Translations under genes and position numbers: made by a program
Assembly: GCF_030269125.1 (NCBI RefSeq)
Contig: NZ_BSSM01000008.1
Span: 295,261 to 359,260 of the forward strand
Direction: 5' to 3'
Source: Streptomyces hygroscopicus subsp. hygroscopicus
GTDB taxonomy: Bacteria; Actinomycetota; Actinomycetes; Streptomycetales; Streptomycetaceae
DNA: 64,000 nt
In this document: one piece after another, positions 1-7,156 of the stretch
Layout: each line of letters starts with the position of its first letter
How positions within the stretch are numbered: position 1 is the first letter of the stretch
Notes under the pieces: generated by a model
The model's database searches: none
What the model was told of the DNA's origin: nothing
The model's input: the letters and a program-made list of their open reading frames with translations, nothing else

Positions 1-1036
1 GCAGCGCCCCTTCCGCGGCGACGGCGGCGGCGAATCCGGCCTGGTCGCTGACCCGCGTCATCGGCCCCTGCGCCACCGGCAGCCGCGTCCCGAGGGCCCG
101 GCTCATCGCCGAACCCGGCCGCAACGCCTGTCCGGGACCCGGTTCGGGGGCGCCCGTGGGACGGCCGTCGAGCACCGACCGCATCCGCGCCGTCATCCCC
201 CGCACCACGCCCCGCACATCGCCCCACCGCTCGGCGAACCGGGCGGCGAGGAAGCCGTCCTGGCCGAGGGGAAGCAGCTGCCGGGCCGGGTCGCGGGCGC
301 CGAGGAGGGCGGCGACCGCCACGGGGTCGTCGGCGGGGGGCGGGGGCGCGTCGGGGCCGCGGCGGCGCAGTACCCGGTGTCCGCCGACGACCGCCGTCTC
401 CGCGCCGTCCAGGGTTCGCAGCACCGCGCGGACCGCCTCCGGGAGCCGGGACTCGGGCAGCAGGGCGAGCTGGCTGTCGAGGACGACCCCGGCGGCGCCG
501 CCCGCGACGGCGGCGGCCGCCGTATGCGGCCCGACGCCACCGCACGCCCAGACGGGGAAGCCGGCCAGCTCCTCGTCGGCGAGCAGCTGCTGGAGCAGCA
601 CGAAGGTGCTCAGCGCACCGGTACGGCCGCCGCTCTCCGCGCCCCGGGCTACCAGTCCCCGGGCACCGGCCCGGACGGCGGCTCGGGCCCGCGCGAGATC
701 GGTGACCTCGGCCAGCACCCGGTGTTCCCGGGCCAGTTCGGTGATGTTCCAGACCGGGTCCGGGCCCGTCGGGTCCGGCGCGAGGACGACGAGGTCGGGG
801 CCGCCGGACAGGTCGGCCGGGGTGAGGGCGCAACGCGCGGAGACCCGGACGCCGTAAGGGCCCGGTGCGGTTCGTCTCAGCCGGGACAGCTCCTCCCGGC
901 ATCGTCGGTCGCCGTTGCCGAGATCGAGGACGCCGAGCCCGCCGGCGCCGGTGGCGGCCGCGGCGAGACCCGCGTCGGGTTCTCCGAACGGGGTGAGGCA
1001 AAGGATCAGATCAGGAGAGCGCACAGGGGAGGTCAT
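1..1036 (-). CDS. NMO-like domain protein, N-terminal part (possibly of a large type I PKS), cut by left edge
   Basis: The frame opens at ATG 1036 (GGAG a few bases upstream) and stays open to the window edge, giving 345 residues with no stop. The protein starts MTSPVRSPDLILCLTPFGEP. It alternates short beta strands and Gly-rich turns such as ATGAGGLGVLDLG, WACGGVG and AGGAAGVVLDSQ, as in 2-nitropropane dioxygenase (NMO)/PfaD-type TIM barrels. Near the edge, LPVAQGPMTRVSD looks like the opening of a second barrel repeat. From memory, this arrangement occurs at the N-terminus of very large Streptomyces type I polyketide synthases of the PUFA/hglE kind. That assignment is inferred, because no KS or AT domain lies inside the window. 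A free-standing nitronate monooxygenase is the alternative. Confidence 0.6.
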   Translation of the reverse strand, partial: MTSPVRSPDLILCLTPFGEPDAGLAAAATGAGGLGVLDLGNGDRRCREELSRLRRTAPGPYGVRVSARCALTPADLSGGPDLVVLAPDPTGPDPVWNITELAREHRVLAEVTDLARARAAVRAGARGLVARGAESGGRTGALSTFVLLQQLLADEELAGFPVWACGGVGPHTAAAAVAGGAAGVVLDSQLALLPESRLPEAVRAVLRTLDGAETAVVGGHRVLRRRGPDAPPPPADDPVAVAALLGARDPARQLLPLGQDGFLAARFAERWGDVRGVVRGMTARMRSVLDGRPTGAPEPGPGQALRPGSAMSRALGTRLPVAQGPMTRVSDQAGFAAAVAAEGAL

Positions 1037-1462
1037 GAGACTCCGACACAATCGGCGAAAAGCACGGTGGGGGGTTGTGCGGCGGAACTCTCTGGTGCGA
1101 GGGCACCGGAAACTAGCGAGGGGCTACTCACGGGTCAACAACGACGGCCCCTTCGCCCCCGCCGTGGCCGTGATCCGGCCAGGCCGCCGAATTCCCCGCA
1201 AGCGCCGGGAAAACGGTGCTTCCGGGTCATCGGCGCGAGCCCGCGCCCACCGGAGCCCGCGCACCACATCGCCATGAGCCTGACAAAGCAGGCACCCGCT
1301 TCACCGTTCACTCACCCGGCCGCAACCCGCCGTGTCAGCGGGACCGTGTCTGTAAATTCCGCGTGACCTCCGGCCCCTGGCGAGGATCCGTGCCGGTCGG
1401 AAAGCGCCAGAAGACCAGAAAACGCCAGGGGACGGACAGGGCTCAGGACCGGGAAAGGAAGA
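1037..1462. other. intergenic region, no gene seen
   Basis: About 430 bases between the start of the leftward NMO-like gene and the terminator of the xylanase gene. Short frames on both strands lack a ribosome-binding site and any recognisable protein. The part next to 1036 must hold the promoter of the leftward gene. I could not pick a clear -35/-10 pair. Confidence 0.5.
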
Positions 1463-1484
1463 AGGGCCCCACGACGGGGGCCCT
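1463..1484 (-). terminator. intrinsic-type terminator after xylanase gene
   Basis: AGGGCCCC (1463-1470) pairs with GGGGCCCT (1477-1484) across a short loop, 18 bases beyond the xylanase stop codon. No long T run follows, as is usual in Streptomyces. Confidence 0.65.
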
Positions 1485-1501
1485 CTCCTCCCGGACGGGG
1501 T

Positions 1502-2656
1502 TCAGCCGTTGGTGTGGCGCGGGGCGTCGGCCGCGAGCCGCAGGTCCTGCTGGAGCGTGGAGTACGCCGTCTTCGGCTTCAGGTTCACGTCGTAGAGCAG
1601 GCCGTAGCCCTCACCGCCGAACGTGCCCGGGATCCAGGAGTCGCCGTCGTAGACGCCCCAGACCGTGAAGGAGACGCACTGCTTGACCAGCTCGCAGCCC
1701 TTGAGCAGCTCGGAGAACTCGTAGGGCTGCGCGTACTGGGCGAGCGAGTCGGTGGGCACCTGGTCGGTCGGGTTGTCGACGAAGGTGCGCACGTCGGCCT
1801 CGGTGACGGCGACCTTGAGGCCCAGGTCGCCGAAGGCCTGGAGATCGGCCTGGTAGCGCTGGGCGTCGAAGCCGTACTGGGTGTCGAGGTGGCCCTGCTC
1901 GCCGATGCCGTCGATCGGAACGCCCTGCTCGCGCAGGTTCCTGACGAAGTCGTAGACGGCCTGGAACTTGACGTTGGTCCCGTCCTCGCCGGTGATGTTG
2001 TAGTCGTTGTACATCAGCAGGGCCTTCGGGTCCGCCTTGTGCGCCCAGCGGAACACGTCGCCGACGATGCCCGAGCCGAGGTGCTTGATCCAGAAGTCGT
2101 CGGCGTTCAGGCCGTCGGCCTGCGGGGTCTCCCACGAGTTGGCGAAGACCTCGTTGACCACGTCCCACTGCCACACCTTGCCCTTGAAGTGCGTGACCTC
2201 GTCGGTGACGTGCCGGTGGAGGATGTCGCGCAGCTGCGCGTCGCTGATGGAGCCGTTCGCGACCCCGGTGGTCAGCCAGCTCGGCAGCTGGTTGTGCCAC
2301 ATGAGGGTGTGGCCGCGGACCGCCTGCCCGTGCTGCCGGGCGAACCGGACCAGCTGGTCCGCCGCCGTCCAGTCGTAGACCCCGCGGCTGGGCTCCACAC
2401 TCTCCCACTTCATGGCGTTCTCGGCCGTGACCGTGGAGAACTGGCCCGCGACGATGTCGGTGTATCCCTTGTCGCCGCCCAGCCGGGCCGCGTCGACCGC
2501 GGTGCCGATGCGCAGTCCCTGCTTCGAGCCCAGCGCCCGCAGGGAGGTGTCCGAGCCGCCGCTCCCGTTGGCGAACGCGACGGCGGCGGGGATGAGCAGG
2601 AGAGCGGCGGCGGCACCGGTGGCGACGAGCGTGGATCTGCGTCGAAGCTGCTTCAC
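1502..2656 (-). CDS. secreted endo-1,4-beta-xylanase, GH10
   Basis: 384 residues. The start is GTG 2656, with GGGAG just upstream and a signal peptide right after it (basic VKQLRRRS, then a long Ala/Leu core to about residue 29). The mature protein is a single GH10 barrel: MKWESVEP, RGHTLMWHNQLPSWL, then the acid/base Glu169 in WQWDVVNEVF and the nucleophile Glu286 in VAVTEADVR. It should cleave internal beta-1,4-xylosidic bonds of xylan outside the cell. There is no carbohydrate-binding module, so it is a minimal xylanase, unlike XlnA-type enzymes with a C-terminal CBM. The gene stands alone, with a terminator behind it and two CGAAA inverted repeats in front, which suggests substrate-responsive or carbon-responsive control. 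Confidence 0.93.
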   Translation of the reverse strand: MKQLRRRSTLVATGAAAALLLIPAAVAFANGSGGSDTSLRALGSKQGLRIGTAVDAARLGGDKGYTDIVAGQFSTVTAENAMKWESVEPSRGVYDWTAADQLVRFARQHGQAVRGHTLMWHNQLPSWLTTGVANGSISDAQLRDILHRHVTDEVTHFKGKVWQWDVVNEVFANSWETPQADGLNADDFWIKHLGSGIVGDVFRWAHKADPKALLMYNDYNITGEDGTNVKFQAVYDFVRNLREQGVPIDGIGEQGHLDTQYGFDAQRYQADLQAFGDLGLKVAVTEADVRTFVDNPTDQVPTDSLAQYAQPYEFSELLKGCELVKQCVSFTVWGVYDGDSWIPGTFGGEGYGLLYDVNLKPKTAYSTLQQDLRLAADAPRHTNG

Positions 2657-2683
2657 GGCAGGCTCCCGGGAGTGAGTGGGCCT

Positions 2684-2808
2684 CGAAAGTTTCGGGGCAA
2701 CGTCCGATCGGAGGTGGCAAGCTAGACCTCGCGCTCTCACGGAGTCAATGGGGCTGCATCCGCTGATCCACATCGGGCTCGGACCCACACGGGAGGGCGA
2801 AACTTTCG
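2684..2808 (-). promoter_or_regulatory. pair of CGAAA-N-TTTCG inverted repeats upstream of xylanase
   Basis: CGAAAGTTTCG lies at 2684-2694 and its exact reverse complement CGAAACTTTCG at 2798-2808, 114 bases apart. The first is 28 bases before the xylanase start codon. Conserved CGAAA inverted repeats have been reported in promoters of several actinomycete xylanase genes and linked to glucose repression. The match here is from memory. That these are operators for this gene is inference. Confidence 0.6.
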
Positions 2809-2877
2809 AGCCTCGCGCCCGGCGTCGTGCGCCCGCCGGAACGGCCAAGGGCTCCGGTCCCAGGGCCGCCGTGTCCG

Positions 2878-2953
2878 GTCCCGGCCCCCGCGGCCGGCTT
2901 CTCGTGGTCGGTACCGGCCCCCGCGGCCGGCTTCTCGTGGTCGGTCCCGGCCC
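2878..2953. repeat. 33-bp tandem repeat, about 2.3 copies
   Basis: A 33-base unit beginning GTCCCGGCCC and containing GGCCGGCTTCTCGTGGTCGG is repeated at 2878, 2911 and partly 2944. The only difference between the full units is GTCCC versus GTACC. It lies between the xylanase regulatory region and the next rightward gene, in no convincing reading frame. Confidence 0.8.
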
Positions 2954-3078
2954 ACCCGCCGCCACAACGAGCAGGAGCCGCCGAACAGCACGCCTCCCCG
3001 CGCACCGCGCGGCTTCGCTACGGCGCTGACGAGATCCCGTGACCGAACCGTGCCGCCGCCGCACTAGGGTTGTCGGCC

Positions 3079-4170
3079 ATGTGGCCAGATCAGCAGCCGC
3101 CCGGGGGCGCGCAGAACCCGCAGCAGAACCCGTACCAGCAGCCGGGTTACCAGCAGCAGCCGAATCCGTACCAGCAGCCCGGGTACCAGCAGTACCCGCA
3201 GCAGGGTCAGCAGCCGGGAGCGGGGCAGTACCCGCAGCAGGGTCAGCCGGGGGCGGGGCAGTACCCGGGGGCCGCCGGTCCCTACGGGCCGCAGCAGCCC
3301 CCGTGGGGCGGGCAGCCGCCCACGGTGCCGATACAGCCGCCCCCGCAGGGCGGCGGGAACGGCGGCGGCAACCGCACGAAGCTGGTCGCGATCGTCGCGG
3401 CCGCGGCCGTCGTGGTCGCCGCCTGTGTGACCGGCGCGCTGGTCCTCGGCGGTTCCAAGGACGACAAGGCGGACGGCGGGCACGGCGGCGGCACCAGCCC
3501 CTCGCCGACCGGGGCGTCGTCCTCCCCCGCCTCGACCGACAACCCGCGCGCCGCGGAGAGCGAGAAGCCGACCGTGCCGGGCTGGAAGGTCGTGGTGAAC
3601 CCCAAGTGGGGCATCGCGTACGACGTGCCCTCGGACTGGCAGGCGCAGGCGCCCGACATGGAGGTCGGCTTCGAGGACCGGAAGTCCACCGACGGCAAGC
3701 CCCTGATCGTGATGTCGGGCACCGCGGAGGACCAGCCCAAGTGGTGCACGTCCGACGACGACAAGGACGGGCGCACCGACGACACCCCGCTCGCGGTCGT
3801 GGGCTCCAAGGGTGCCAGCGGCGCCAAGAACACCGACCAGATCGCCGTCAACACCCCGGCCTGGTGGGTCTACGGCGGCTACACCCAGCCCGACAAGAAG
3901 AGCATCACCTTCGACAAGAAGGCCACGCCCTTCACCACGACGTCCGGCATCAAGGGCAGCTACGCGTGGGCGCGCTCCAGCGGCACCCCGCAGAAGGGCA
4001 AGTGCGCGAGCGACGGCAAGGCGCTGACCTTCGGCTTCCAGAACTCGGCGCACGACTACGTGTCGTTCAACTTCTACGGCGCCAAGGGTGTCCAGGGCGA
4101 GGTCCCGCAGGCCACGATCATGAAGATCCTCGGCTCGGTCCGGCTGCACGGCACCCCGACCTCGAACTGA
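3079..4170 (+). CDS. membrane-anchored protein with Pro/Gln-rich N-terminus
   Basis: 363 residues from ATG 3079. TAGGGT at 3065-3070 is a good -10 box only 8 bases before the ATG, so the mRNA is probably leaderless. Residues 1-95 are low complexity, with repeated YQQPGYQQ and PQQGQPGAGQYP units. One transmembrane helix follows (KLVAIVAAAAVVVAACVTGA, about residues 100-125), then a Ser/Thr/Pro/Gly linker and a C-terminal extracellular domain of about 200 residues. That domain contains WKVVVNPKWGIAYDVPSDW, resembling the PsbP-like or sensory domains common behind such N-termini in Streptomyces. Function is unknown. An exported role at the membrane is inferred from topology. Confidence 0.8.
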   Translation: MWPDQQPPGGAQNPQQNPYQQPGYQQQPNPYQQPGYQQYPQQGQQPGAGQYPQQGQPGAGQYPGAAGPYGPQQPPWGGQPPTVPIQPPPQGGGNGGGNRTKLVAIVAAAAVVVAACVTGALVLGGSKDDKADGGHGGGTSPSPTGASSSPASTDNPRAAESEKPTVPGWKVVVNPKWGIAYDVPSDWQAQAPDMEVGFEDRKSTDGKPLIVMSGTAEDQPKWCTSDDDKDGRTDDTPLAVVGSKGASGAKNTDQIAVNTPAWWVYGGYTQPDKKSITFDKKATPFTTTSGIKGSYAWARSSGTPQKGKCASDGKALTFGFQNSAHDYVSFNFYGAKGVQGEVPQATIMKILGSVRLHGTPTSN

Positions 4171-4202
4171 CCCGGCGCGACCCCCGCGTCGCCGTCCGTC
4201 GT

Positions 4203-4249
4203 CCCCGGCGGCCTCACCCGCTCACCCGTGCCGGGTGAGGCGCCCGGGG
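4203..4249 (+). terminator. stem-loop terminator
   Basis: GCCTCACCCG (4211-4220) pairs perfectly with CGGGTGAGGC (4232-4241). An outer CCCCGG/CCGGGG arm extends it to 4203-4249. It lies 32 bases after the stop of the upstream gene. Confidence 0.6.
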
Positions 4250-4321
4250 CCCCGCCGCGCCCAAGCTGGCAGCAGCGAGGGTCCGGCCCCCGGGGCGGCC
4301 CAGGACGGAGGGACGAGGCAG

Positions 4322-4747
4322 ATGGGCACACGGCTGTATCTGGCGTACGACTATCCGGTGCTCGGCGCCTTCCTCACGATGCTGTGGTTCGCGCTGTGGA
4401 TCCTGTGGTTCTTCCTGCTCTTCAGGGTCGTCTTCGACATCTTCCGCGACGACGGCCTCGGCGGCTGGGCCAAGGCCGGCTGGCTGGCCTTCGTGGTCGT
4501 GCTGCCGTACCTCGGCGTCCTGGTCTACCTGATCGCCCGCGGCGCCGGGATGGGCCGGCGGGAGGTGGAGCAGGCGCAGCGGCGCAAGCGGGAGTTCGAC
4601 GCGTACGTCCGTGAGACGGCGGGCGGGCACAGCAGCACCGACGAACTGGCCAGGCTCTCGGAGATGCGCGGGCAGGGCACCATCTCCGAGGAGGAGTTCG
4701 CCCGCGCCAAGGAACTCGTCCTCAGCGGCCACCGTCCCGGTTCCTGA
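4322..4747 (+). CDS. two-helix membrane protein with C-terminal SHOCT domain
   Basis: 141 residues from ATG 4322, preceded by a purine-rich stretch (GGAGGGACGAGG). There are two hydrophobic helices, roughly residues 13-40 (MLWFALWILWFFLLF) and 55-78 (AFVVVLPYLGVLVYLIA). A basic linker rich in R, Q and K follows. The last 30 residues, ELARLSEMRGQGTISEEEFA, form a SHOCT motif, a short oligomerisation or contact module often found at protein ends. The membrane part resembles the PLDc_N/cardiolipin synthase N-terminal family. No enzymatic domain is present, so it is probably a structural or regulatory membrane protein. Confidence 0.8.
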   Translation: MGTRLYLAYDYPVLGAFLTMLWFALWILWFFLLFRVVFDIFRDDGLGGWAKAGWLAFVVVLPYLGVLVYLIARGAGMGRREVEQAQRRKREFDAYVRETAGGHSSTDELARLSEMRGQGTISEEEFARAKELVLSGHRPGS

Positions 4748-4757
4748 ACCCCCGGCG

Positions 4758-5603
4758 TCATCCGATGCCGAAGGACCCGCCCGGGGGCACCGGCGACGGC
4801 ACCGCGTCCGCGTCCTCGACCGGCCGCGCATTGCCGATGAACTCCCGTACGGCCAGGCCGTGTTCGACCCGTGCGGGGAAGGCGTCCGCCGCCACCCGGC
4901 GGGCCAGCACGGCGACGTCCGGCGGCCGGTGCGAGGCGATGAGCACCGCGTTGCCGAACCGCCGCCCGCGCAGCACCCCCGGCTCGGCGATCAGCGCCAG
5001 TTCCTCGAAGACCGCGGCGAACGTGGCCAGTTGGGAGCGCAGGAAGGCGAACGGCGCCGCGTCCGCGAGGTTGGCGAGATAGGTCCCGCCGGGCCGCAGC
5101 ACCCGCTCGGCCTCGCGGGCGTAGGCGAGGGTGGTCAGGTGGGCCGGGACCCGGGAGCCGCCGAAGACGTCCGCGATCAGGACGTCGGCGCTGTCGTCCG
5201 GCGCGGCCTCCAGCCAGGCGCGGGCGTCGGCGGCGTGCACCGTGACGCCCGCGCCCTCGGGCAGCGGCAGGTACTCGGCGACCAGCTCCAGCAGCCCCCG
5301 GTCCGCCTCCACGACGTCCTGCCGCGAACCGGGCCGGGTCGCCGCGACGTACCGGGGCAGGGTCAGCGCTCCCCCGCCCAGGTGCAGCACGTCCAGCGCC
5401 CGCCCCTCGGGGGCCACCGTGTCCAGCGCGTGCCCGAGGCGGCGCGCGTACTCGAACTCCAGGTACGTCGGCTCGTCCAGATCGACGTACGACTGCGGCG
5501 CCCCGTCCACCGTCAGCAGCCAGGCCCGCTCCCGGTCGACATCGGGCATGAGCCTGGCCTCACCGTGGTCGGTGGCGCGGAAGACGGGTATCGATTCGTT
5601 CAC
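4758..5603 (-). CDS. spermidine-synthase-like (SAM-fold) protein
   Basis: 281 residues from GTG 5603. The central Rossmann-type core has the glycine loop VLHLGGGALTLPRYVAA, the acidic strand end DVVEADRGLLELV and DARAWLEAAPDDSADVLIADV, as in the spermidine synthase/SpeE fold. The polyamine-synthase catalytic Asp loop (normally DSTDP-like) reads IADVFGGS here, so true aminopropyl transfer is doubtful. Many actinobacterial members of this group are uncharacterised. It lies 51 bases downstream of tuf on the same strand, but a strong hairpin sits between them. A -10-like ACAAT close to the GTG suggests its own leaderless promoter. Confidence 0.8.
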   Translation of the reverse strand: MNESIPVFRATDHGEARLMPDVDRERAWLLTVDGAPQSYVDLDEPTYLEFEYARRLGHALDTVAPEGRALDVLHLGGGALTLPRYVAATRPGSRQDVVEADRGLLELVAEYLPLPEGAGVTVHAADARAWLEAAPDDSADVLIADVFGGSRVPAHLTTLAYAREAERVLRPGGTYLANLADAAPFAFLRSQLATFAAVFEELALIAEPGVLRGRRFGNAVLIASHRPPDVAVLARRVAADAFPARVEHGLAVREFIGNARPVEDADAVPSPVPPGGSFGIG

Positions 5604-5615
5604 CCGTCCATTGTC

Positions 5616-5645
5616 GGCGACCGCACCCCGAGGGGTGCGGTCGCC
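5616..5645 (-). terminator. strong hairpin after tuf
   Basis: A perfect 14-bp inverted repeat, GGCGACCGCACCCC (5616-5629) against GGGGTGCGGTCGCC (5632-5645), lies 10 bases beyond the tuf stop codon. It separates tuf from the spermidine-synthase-like gene. Confidence 0.75.
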
Positions 5646-5654
5646 GTGGCGGGC

Positions 5655-6830
5655 TCACAGCACGGCGGTGACCGTACCCGCGCCGACCGTCCTGCCGCCC
5701 TCCCGGACGGCGAACCCGAGCCCCGGCTCCAGCGGCACCTCCCGCCCCAGCTCGACGGTCATCTCCGCCGTCTCGCCGGGCCGGACGACGGCCGCCGCGC
5801 CGAGGTCGACGTCCCCGACCACGTCCGCGGTCCGGATGTAGAACTGCGGCCGGTACCCCGTGGTGAGGGGCGTGGTACGGCCCCCCTCGCGCCCGGACAG
5901 CACGTACACCCGCGCCGTGAACCGCCGTGCCGGCACCACGCTCCCCGGCGCCGCCACGACATGCCCGCGCCGCACCGCGTCCCGGGGCACCCCCCGCAGC
6001 AGCACGGCCACGTTGTCCCCGGCCTGCGCCTCGTCCATGGGCTTGCCGAAGGTCTCCAGGCCGGTGACGACGGTCTCGACGCCGTCCGCGCCGAGCACCG
6101 CCACCCGGTCGCCGAGCCGCAGCGTGCCGCGCTCCACGGCACCGGTGACGACCGTGCCGCGCCCGGTGATCGTGAGGACGTTCTCCACCGGCATCAGGAA
6201 CGGCGCGTCCAGATACCGCTCGGGCATCGGCACGTACGTGTCCACCGCGTCGAGCAGCGCCTCGATCGACGCCGTCCAGCGCGGGTCGCCCGCGAGGGCC
6301 CTCAGCCCGGAGACCCGTACGACGGGCACCGCGTCGCCCGGGTAGCCCTGCGCGGTGAGCAGGTCGCGGACCTCCAGCTCGACCAGGTCGACCAGTTCCT
6401 CGTCGCCCGCGCCGTCCGCCTTGTTGAGGGCGACGACGATGTGGTCGACCCCGACCTGGCGGGCGAGCAGGACGTGCTCGGCGGTCTGCGGCATGATCCC
6501 GTCGAGCGCGGAGACGACGAGGATCGCCCCGTCGAGCTGCGCGGCGCCGGTGACCATGTTCTTGACGTAGTCGGCATGGCCGGGCATGTCGACGTGGGCG
6601 TAGTGACGGGTGTCGGTCTCGTACTCGACGTGCGCGATGTTGATGGTGATGCCGCGCGCGGCCTCCTCGGGGGCGCGGTCGATGCGGTCGAAGGGCACGA
6701 AGGTGCCGGTGCCGCGCTCGGCGAGGACCTTGGTGATGGCGGCGGTCAGGGTGGTCTTGCCGTGGTCGACGTGACCCATGGTGCCGATGTTCAGGTGCGG
6801 CTTGGTGCGCACGTATGCCGTTTTGGACAT
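5655..6830 (-). CDS. tuf3: elongation factor Tu, divergent Tuf3-type paralogue
   Basis: 391 residues from ATG 6830. All three EF-Tu domains are present. The GTPase motifs are G1 GHVDHGKT (19-26), effector RGITINIAHVEYET, G3 DMPGHADY (from D81), G4 NKAD (136-139) and G5 SGLRAL. Domains 2 and 3 follow (ITGRGTVVTGAVERG; REGGRTVGAGTVTAVL). Against standard EF-Tu, G4 is NKAD instead of NKCD and G5 is SGL instead of SAL. The sequence is clearly more diverged than a housekeeping Tu. Streptomyces carry such a third EF-Tu (tuf3, described in S. ramocissimus and under stringent control in S. coelicolor). It is not next to fusA or rpsG/rpsL, which supports it being the accessory copy. The product would carry aminoacyl-tRNA to the ribosome, presumably under special conditions. 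Confidence 0.92.
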   Translation of the reverse strand: MSKTAYVRTKPHLNIGTMGHVDHGKTTLTAAITKVLAERGTGTFVPFDRIDRAPEEAARGITINIAHVEYETDTRHYAHVDMPGHADYVKNMVTGAAQLDGAILVVSALDGIMPQTAEHVLLARQVGVDHIVVALNKADGAGDEELVDLVELEVRDLLTAQGYPGDAVPVVRVSGLRALAGDPRWTASIEALLDAVDTYVPMPERYLDAPFLMPVENVLTITGRGTVVTGAVERGTLRLGDRVAVLGADGVETVVTGLETFGKPMDEAQAGDNVAVLLRGVPRDAVRRGHVVAAPGSVVPARRFTARVYVLSGREGGRTTPLTTGYRPQFYIRTADVVGDVDLGAAAVVRPGETAEMTVELGREVPLEPGLGFAVREGGRTVGAGTVTAVL

Positions 6831-7108
6831 GGCTGTACCTCGAAGCCTTCGCGGTCGTAAGGAAGTTGAGGACCCCCAGGAGTGGCCGACCCTCCCCCTG
6901 CGGGGTCCGCCGGACGATCCGGGGAGGGTCAGCTTCGGGCGCCGTCGACAGCGGCCGCGAGCGTGGGAACGGCAGCCTTCGGCACATCCGCGACCGCGGA
7001 TGCTGCGAGGTGGAAGGCGTACCGGAACATGACGTCGATCATCCCCGACGGGATGTCCGGCGTCGAATGGTTTTCCGCCGCTTCCGGGGCGGGGGGTGCG
7101 CACAGACG
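6831..7108. other. intergenic region upstream of tuf3
   Basis: About 280 bases that must contain the tuf3 promoter and leader. I see no convincing gene on either strand and could not identify a clear promoter by eye. Confidence 0.5.
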
Positions 7109-7141
7109 GCCGGCGCCGCCCCTGGCTGGGGCGGCGCCGGC
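7109..7141 (-). terminator. strong hairpin after lectin/DUF11 gene
   Basis: GCCGGCGCCGCCCC (7109-7122) pairs perfectly with GGGGCGGCGCCGGC (7128-7141) across the loop TGGCT, 16 bases after the stop codon of the upstream leftward gene. Confidence 0.75.
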
Positions 7142-7156
7142 GCGGTGCGGGGTGAC

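Noticed and set aside
1514..2725. 403-codon frame on the plus strand across the xylanase gene
   Set aside because: Antisense to a clear GH10 gene; its composition (Val/Gly/Arg repeats) is what high-GC3 codons give on the opposite strand, and it has no domain.
3110..3290. repetitive CAGCAG/CCGGGT sequence that could look like a repeat array
   Set aside because: It encodes the Pro/Gln-rich N-terminus of the membrane protein in frame; unit lengths vary and there are no spacers, so it is not CRISPR or a mobile repeat.
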